A DNA stretch of 10,824 bases, taken from the NCBI GenBank assembly GCA_030619345.1, contig JAUXBO010000053.1, positions 1 to 10,824 on the forward strand, written 5' to 3'. Below the pieces are notes generated by a model. It saw only the letters and a program-made list of their open reading frames with translations. It was not told the DNA's origin and made no database searches. Source of the stretch: Candidatus Zixiibacteriota bacterium (GTDB taxonomy: Bacteria; Zixibacteria; MSB-5A5; GN15; FEB-12). The translations under genes and the position numbers were made by a program. The stretch's first letter is position 1. Each line of letters begins with the position of its first letter. Shown one piece after another: positions 7,701 through 10,824 of the stretch.

Positions 7701-8534
7701 GCTGAATAGGGAGTCGATTGTGATATCCCGTCCAAGAGCTGTGTTTGTTTTCACTTCGACGCCCAGATCGGTAATCCAGTTGATTTCTTTATCGAGAATC
7801 GCTTTCGGCAACCGATATTCCGGAATGCCATAGCGAAGCATACCACCCATGTGGGGAAGAGCCTCAAACACCGTCGGACGATAGCCGTTGATAACCAGAT
7901 AGTAGGCCGCCGTCAAACCGGCCGGACCTCCTCCAATGATAGCGACCCGGTGGCCATTGTCCGGTTTTAACTCCGGCTGCCACATATCACCAATCATGTC
8001 CTGATCAGCTGCATATCTTTTCAAGAAATCGATACCGACCGGTTCGTCAGTGATCGAACGGCGACATCCAACCTCACATTTACGCGTGCAGACACGTCCA
8101 CACACCGAAGGAAATGGCAGCTTCTCTTTGATCAGCGCAATTGCTTCTTTCGGTTTGCCAAGATGCACCAGCGACATGTAGCCCTGGATATCAACGTCGG
8201 CCGGGCAGGCAAGACGACAGGGTCCGAAGCAGTCGGCGTAGTGATCGGACAGGAGCAGTTCCAGGCATGTTTTCCGTGAGCGCATGACCCGTTCTGAGCG
8301 TGTCTTAATATCCATACCTTCGCCGACTTTCGTTGCACACGAAGGGAACAGTTTGTTTTGACCTTCCATCTCCACCACACAGAGGAAACAGGAACCAAAT
8401 GGAGGTAGCTTATCATCGTAGCAGAGAGTTGGAATATCGTCAAGTTTCTGTTCGCGGCAGACCTGAAGAATGGTCTTGTCAGGTGAGGCCGTGATCTCTT
8501 TACCGTTTATCTTGAGTTTTACATTTTTTGCCAT
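4794..8534 (-). CDS. Giant Fe-S flavoprotein: NuoG head + GltD/NfnB oxidoreductase + ferredoxin + FdhA-like molybdopterin domain
   Basis: The 1246-residue product is likely the large cytoplasmic electron-wiring subunit of a NAD(P)H/ferredoxin complex with the two upstream gene products. Domains in order: a NuoG-type [2Fe-2S] domain (Cys38, 49, 52, 66); a GltD-type Fe-S helical domain (Cys102, 106, 110 and 145, 149, 153, 157); an FAD site GGGPAGLTAAYYL (201-213); a second Rossmann site GGGNTAIDAARTS (332-344) with YRRTRKEMP (356-364), whose basic residues suggest NADPH; the FAD-closing GVFAGGDVVTGPADAVDAIA (473-492); a CAECGC cysteine patch (574-579, 585); two [4Fe-4S] ferredoxin motifs (Cys624-634 and 667-677); and a molybdopterin-oxidoreductase domain with Cys703, 706, 710, 739. 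The FdhA scaffold is clear, but the Sec/Cys ligand position is not Cys and no C-terminal pterin-binding domain follows. ATG 8534 is chosen by its Shine-Dalgarno. Automated labels such as formate dehydrogenase alpha or glutamate synthase beta would each be misleading. Confidence 0.9.
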   Translation of the reverse strand: MAKNVKLKINGKEITASPDKTILQVCREQKLDDIPTLCYDDKLPPFGSCFLCVVEMEGQNKLFPSCATKVGEGMDIKTRSERVMRSRKTCLELLLSDHYADCFGPCRLACPADVDIQGYMSLVHLGKPKEAIALIKEKLPFPSVCGRVCTRKCEVGCRRSITDEPVGIDFLKRYAADQDMIGDMWQPELKPDNGHRVAIIGGGPAGLTAAYYLVINGYRPTVFEALPHMGGMLRYGIPEYRLPKAILDKEINWITDLGVEVKTNTALGRDITIDSLFSDGFEAVFVGLGAQVGKPMRVENEDAEGVLSGVEFLQQVEMKTNPDIKGRVVVVGGGNTAIDAARTSLRLGADEVILLYRRTRKEMPANEMEIVAAEEEGIKMEFLAAPIKVNTDDKGRMKSISANRMELGEPDDSGRRRPVVIEGSEYDLPADWIVSAIGQEPDLNGVDGDEKIETTRWNTIEAAEGTFGTDRPGVFAGGDVVTGPADAVDAIAAGRIAARAIDKYIKTGVADPLRPRFESKRDTFHKITPEDLPDFPKGDRHHMPELSAEERIHTFEEVETGFSEGMAKQEALRCAECGCDVGLACILQDYGTEYGVDQERFIGAFNRYKPDTRHPFIKIDSNKCIRCGRCVSVCSEILNVSALGFVNRGFKTIVKPALEKALHETNCVSCGNCIDVCPTGALVEKMPFRRSGPWKMEHVFNVCNYCSVGCNITLNVKTADLFFVTGAPPDTGPNRGELCVKGRFGYQHYLDGTRATRPMVRKGDKMVECSWSEAFDAIRDGIKPVLETHGNDSVIVSASPKLSNEELYLTGRFARAVVGTNNITSFHRQINEADYHALDDMIGSTFATASYDDVENADMFLFLGGDPSSENPVLGWRMKRKMRHGTEAVVINSTEIDMVRHASAWADPRRGTATVLLNGIMGELIRSGKVNQSFIREKTANFDQIKENLTSNDLEETATITGVAPDTIKKIVDLLSRPELKIVACYNLESRIDRATNDLKALMTLLMLLGKVGTKGSGLVLTTSQCNLNGMQSSGFDRHILPGGTTIDDPKGLKELSAVWQTDIANLFKDSGVNMQRKIREDKIRAAFVFGENPAVADEFNSFVDHLDFLVVADMFKTETVQMADVFLPMSGYLETEGHLTAWDGSAQYTKPIGEPISGLSNIEIIKKLASSLGGEIHYNKFEEIASELDYLKEKLSPSINGGLPTADGKAHFVLYSSEISSTPAKVPQVLEIDARMARQMQKIRA

Positions 8535-8540
8535 TGTTGA

Positions 8541-8544
8541 CCTC
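8541..8544 (-). promoter_or_regulatory. Ribosome binding site that fixes the fusion-gene start
   Basis: On the minus strand GAGG overlaps the TGA stop of the upstream flavoprotein gene (TGAGG) and lies 6 bases before ATG 8534. It selects this start over the in-frame ATG 60 bases upstream, which lies inside the previous gene. The overlap implies translational coupling. Confidence 0.7.
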
Positions 8545-10297
8545 AATCCTTTACGACCGCATCGAAGCGGCAGACGGTGAAGCATTTGCCGCACTTAATG
8601 CACTTATCTTGATCCACAACGTGCAGTTCTTTCTTCTCACCGGTGATGGCATCGGTCGGACATGCTTTGGCGCAGACCGTGCATCCGGTACACTCATCGT
8701 TGATTGTATATGTCAGGAGCGCCGGACAGACATGGGCCGGACACTTTTTCTCTTTAATATGAGCTTCATACTCATGACGGAAATACTTCAGAGTAGTCAG
8801 GACTGGATTTGGCGCTGTCTGCCCCAGTCCGCACAGCGAAGCCTCAATAATCTGGATGCTGAGTTCTTCCAGATTGGCCAGGTCTTCCATCGTCCCTTGA
8901 CCATCACAGATACGCTCAAGTATTTCCAGCATCCGCTTGGTGCCAATCCGACAGAACGTACACTTTCCACAGGATTCAGACTGCGTAAAGGTCAGAAAAA
9001 ATTTAGCGACATCGACCATACAGGTCGTTTCATCCATAACCACCAGACCACCAGAGCCCATAATCGCGCCGGTTTTGTTGATCTGTTGATAATCGATTTT
9101 TGTATCGCACATTTCGGCTGGGATACATCCGCCGGAGGGGCCACCCATCTGTACTGCTTTGAATTTCTTGTCATCGACAATTCCGCCGCAGATGTCAAAA
9201 ATGATCTCGTTAATTGATATCCCCATGGGCACTTCCACGAGACCAGACCGCCTGATTTTGCCGGCCATCGCAAACACTTTGGTTCCTTTGGAATTCTCAG
9301 TTCCAAAGGCCGCATAAGCATCGCCGCCGTTAAGAATAATCCACGGTATATTGGCGAATGTCTCAACATTATTGATATTGGTCGGTTTCCCCCAGAGACC
9401 GGATTGGGCCGGGAAGGGGGGACGGAAGCGCGGCATGCCACGCAGTCCCTCAATAGAATGAATCAGCGCTGTCTCTTCTCCGCAGACAAATGCACCAGCA
9501 CCTTCTTTGATCTTGATGTTAAAACTGAAATCGGAACCCAGGATATTCTCACCGAGAAATCCCTTTTTCTTAGCTTGGGCAATCGCCAGTCTTAGCCGCG
9601 CAATTGCTTTTGGATACTCAGCCCGACAGTAAACGTAAGCTTCATCAGAACCGACCGCGTATCCTGCGATAATCATACCTTCCAGAATGGCACTGGGATC
9701 ACCCTCAAGAATCGAGCGGTCCATAAATGCGCCCGGATCACCTTCGTCGGCGTTGCAAATGATATACTTTTTATCACTCTTGGCGCCGCGAGTAAACTTC
9801 CACTTGGTACCGGTTGGGAATCCACCACCGCCGCGACCACGCAGGCCTGATTTTTCAACTTCGGCAATTACGTCTTCGTACGTCATCCCGCCGAGCACTT
9901 TTTTGAGTGCCTCATAGCCACCGGCCGCGATATATTCATCAATAGAGCCCGGATCGATCACGCCGCAGTTGCGCAGCACGATCCGTTCCTGATTTTCGAA
10001 ATATCCTTTTTCGGCGTCACCACCAACGATCCACTCATCTATCGATTTATCGCCGATCAGATCATCTTCTACAATCCGTCCCACACGATCTGGGGTGATT
10101 TCACCGTACATGTAACCGGAGCCGTTGCCGTTAGATACTTCTACCAGAACTTCACGGTAGCACATACCGATACAGCCGGTTTCCTTTAGAATAAATGAAT
10201 TGGGGTGTTCTTTTAGTTCGTCCTGGAAGGCCTGGAAGACTTTTTCGCCACCGGCGGATATGCCACAGGTACCGAGTCCAACTTTTACCGTTTTCAT
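8543..10297 (-). CDS. NuoF-like NADH-binding FMN/Fe-S subunit, HydB/HndC type with extra ferredoxin clusters
   Basis: This 584-residue protein is the probable NAD(H)-oxidising flavoprotein of the complex. A thioredoxin-like [2Fe-2S] domain occupies about 1-95 (GTCGISAGG with Cys11; TGCIGMC with Cys42 and Cys46). The NuoF core follows: GLRGRGGGGFPTGTKW (151-166) for FMN/NADH, CNADEGDPGAFMDRSILEGD (181-200), GAGAFVCGEETALIHSIEG (266-284), and the [4Fe-4S] ligands Cys443, 446, 449 (SCGKCTFC) and Cys489. The C-terminus adds KKCPAHVCPAL and two ferredoxin motifs (Cys536, 539, 542, 546 and 566, 569, 572, 576). Complex I NuoF lacks both extra domains; they are typical of soluble HydB/HndC proteins, including bifurcating ones. 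ATG 10297 starts 3 bases after the upstream stop, with AGG 8 bases before it. All expected ligands are present. Whether it bifurcates electrons cannot be read from sequence. Confidence 0.93.
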   Translation of the reverse strand: MKTVKVGLGTCGISAGGEKVFQAFQDELKEHPNSFILKETGCIGMCYREVLVEVSNGNGSGYMYGEITPDRVGRIVEDDLIGDKSIDEWIVGGDAEKGYFENQERIVLRNCGVIDPGSIDEYIAAGGYEALKKVLGGMTYEDVIAEVEKSGLRGRGGGGFPTGTKWKFTRGAKSDKKYIICNADEGDPGAFMDRSILEGDPSAILEGMIIAGYAVGSDEAYVYCRAEYPKAIARLRLAIAQAKKKGFLGENILGSDFSFNIKIKEGAGAFVCGEETALIHSIEGLRGMPRFRPPFPAQSGLWGKPTNINNVETFANIPWIILNGGDAYAAFGTENSKGTKVFAMAGKIRRSGLVEVPMGISINEIIFDICGGIVDDKKFKAVQMGGPSGGCIPAEMCDTKIDYQQINKTGAIMGSGGLVVMDETTCMVDVAKFFLTFTQSESCGKCTFCRIGTKRMLEILERICDGQGTMEDLANLEELSIQIIEASLCGLGQTAPNPVLTTLKYFRHEYEAHIKEKKCPAHVCPALLTYTINDECTGCTVCAKACPTDAITGEKKELHVVDQDKCIKCGKCFTVCRFDAVVKD

Positions 10298-10300
10298 ATT

Positions 10301-10813
10301 TTAGGCCTGCCCCTCTGAATTTTGTAGTTCCTTTTTGGCTCGCTGTTTGTACTTCCGTAGGATTTTTCTTAGTTTGGGGGCAGTTAGTCGGCCGTAGGTT
10401 TCATCGTTGATCACAACCACCGGCGCTAGCGAGCAGCAACCGACACATGCCACTGAGAGCATGGAGAAACTGTGATCTTCCGAAGTCTCCTCATAGTCGA
10501 TATTCAATTCATCAACAATGGTATCCGAAATCATCTTGGCGCCGTTTACATGGCAGGCGGTACCGTTGCAGACCTTGACCACATATCTGCCAAGTGGTTT
10601 GGTCCTGAACTGGGCATAAAAAGTGACGACTCCGTAGATATCGGCGGCGGCAATGCCCGTCACATGACTGATATAATCAATGGCCTTCTCGGAAATATAG
10701 CCATATGTATCCTGAGCCGACTGCAGCAAAGGGATCAAAGCTCGCTTCTGACCGTCGTATTTCCACAGATCGATATTAAACGGCTTGAAATCTTCTTTGG
10801 TCGCTGATGACAT
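10301..10813 (-). CDS. NuoE-like thioredoxin-fold [2Fe-2S] subunit (HydC/HndA type)
   Basis: A 170-residue soluble electron-transfer subunit carrying one [2Fe-2S] cluster, expected to dock on the NuoF-like protein encoded next. The N-terminal helical part has RALIPLLQSAQDTYGYIS (24-41) and the typical DIYGVVTFYAQF (58-69). The thioredoxin-like half has the NuoE ligand pattern C-x4-C then C-x3-C: Cys82 and Cys87 (CNGTACHVNGA), Cys123 and Cys127 (ACVGCCSLAPV). Length matches the family. The C-terminal tail from about 147 is lysine and arginine rich. ATG 10813 is preceded by GGAG at a 7-base spacing. It is the first gene of the operon visible here; more genes or the promoter may lie beyond the window edge. 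Confidence 0.93.
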   Translation of the reverse strand: MSSATKEDFKPFNIDLWKYDGQKRALIPLLQSAQDTYGYISEKAIDYISHVTGIAAADIYGVVTFYAQFRTKPLGRYVVKVCNGTACHVNGAKMISDTIVDELNIDYEETSEDHSFSMLSVACVGCCSLAPVVVINDETYGRLTAPKLRKILRKYKQRAKKELQNSEGQA

Positions 10814-10820
10814 ACAAAAG

Positions 10821-10824
10821 CTCC
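10821..10824 (-). promoter_or_regulatory. Ribosome binding site of the NuoE-like gene
   Basis: On the minus strand GGAG lies 7 bases before ATG 10813, at the very edge of the window. No promoter sequence can be seen because the window ends here. Confidence 0.6.

Noticed and set aside
6876..7709. Long plus-strand open frame opposite the fusion gene
   Set aside because: It is antisense to a strongly supported coding region, shows no recognisable domains, and reads as a shadow of its codon pattern. The same applies to those at 6168-6821, 8528-9217 and 3547-4089.
4794..8534. Annotation as an active formate dehydrogenase alpha subunit
   Set aside because: The fold resembles FdhA, but the Sec/Cys-His pair is replaced by Ile-Asn and the C-terminal pterin domain is absent.
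4794..8534. Annotation as an [FeFe] hydrogenase large subunit (HydA/HndD), suggested by the NuoE/NuoF neighbours
   Set aside because: No H-cluster motifs (TSCCPxW or MPCxxKxxE types) occur anywhere in the protein; the C-terminal half is a molybdopterin-type domain.
8535..8594. A 20-residue N-terminal extension of the fusion protein (start at 8594)
   Set aside because: It lies inside the last ferredoxin motif of the upstream gene in another frame, has no homology-like content, and the ATG at 8534 has its own well-spaced Shine-Dalgarno.
4794..10813. Membrane-bound respiratory complex I operon
   Set aside because: No membrane subunits or quinone-site subunits are present, the NuoF has HydB-type extra domains, and the third gene contains GltD.

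Overview
The window holds seven protein-coding genes in two convergent blocks, with no RNA genes, mobile elements or CRISPR arrays that I can see. Base composition looks balanced (about half G+C, not computed). The elongasome pair PBP2/RodA points to a rod-shaped bacterium with a murein wall. The large Fe-S flavoprotein operon points to an anaerobic or facultatively anaerobic metabolism. Taxonomy cannot be fixed from this alone; an uncultured FCB-type lineage (for example Zixibacteria-like) is a low-confidence guess.

Plus-strand block (1-3287): the C-terminal part of penicillin-binding protein 2 (mrdA, cut by the window start), then rodA overlapping it by one base, then an EamA/DMT-family membrane transporter. 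PBP2 and RodA are the transpeptidase and glycosyltransferase of lateral wall synthesis and are translationally coupled here. The transporter follows after 27 bases and may be co-transcribed, but has no evident functional link. The block ends at a hairpin (3288-3315) that serves both strands.

Minus-strand block (10824-3340): a tight three-gene redox operon (10813-4794), a strong terminator hairpin (4740-4777), then a separately promoted rocD-type ornithine aminotransferase (4620-3340). The redox operon encodes a NuoE-like [2Fe-2S] subunit, a HydB/HndC-type NuoF-like flavoprotein with extra ferredoxin clusters, and a 1246-residue fusion protein. In order, the fusion carries a NuoG-type [2Fe-2S] head, an entire GltD/NfnB-type FAD-NADPH oxidoreductase, a two-cluster ferredoxin and a formate-dehydrogenase-like molybdopterin domain. 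No H-cluster motif is present in these three genes, so they do not encode an [FeFe] hydrogenase catalytic subunit.

The main point of interest is the fusion protein. Its molybdopterin domain keeps the FdhA scaffold and Fe-S cluster but, by alignment from memory, has Ile-Asn where formate dehydrogenases have the Sec/Cys-His pair. It also appears to end before the usual C-terminal pterin-binding domain. I therefore read the operon as a candidate NADH/NADPH/ferredoxin transhydrogenase, possibly electron-bifurcating and related to Nfn/Stn/HydABC-type complexes, with an electron-wiring FdhA-derived module, rather than a formate dehydrogenase. That function is inference.
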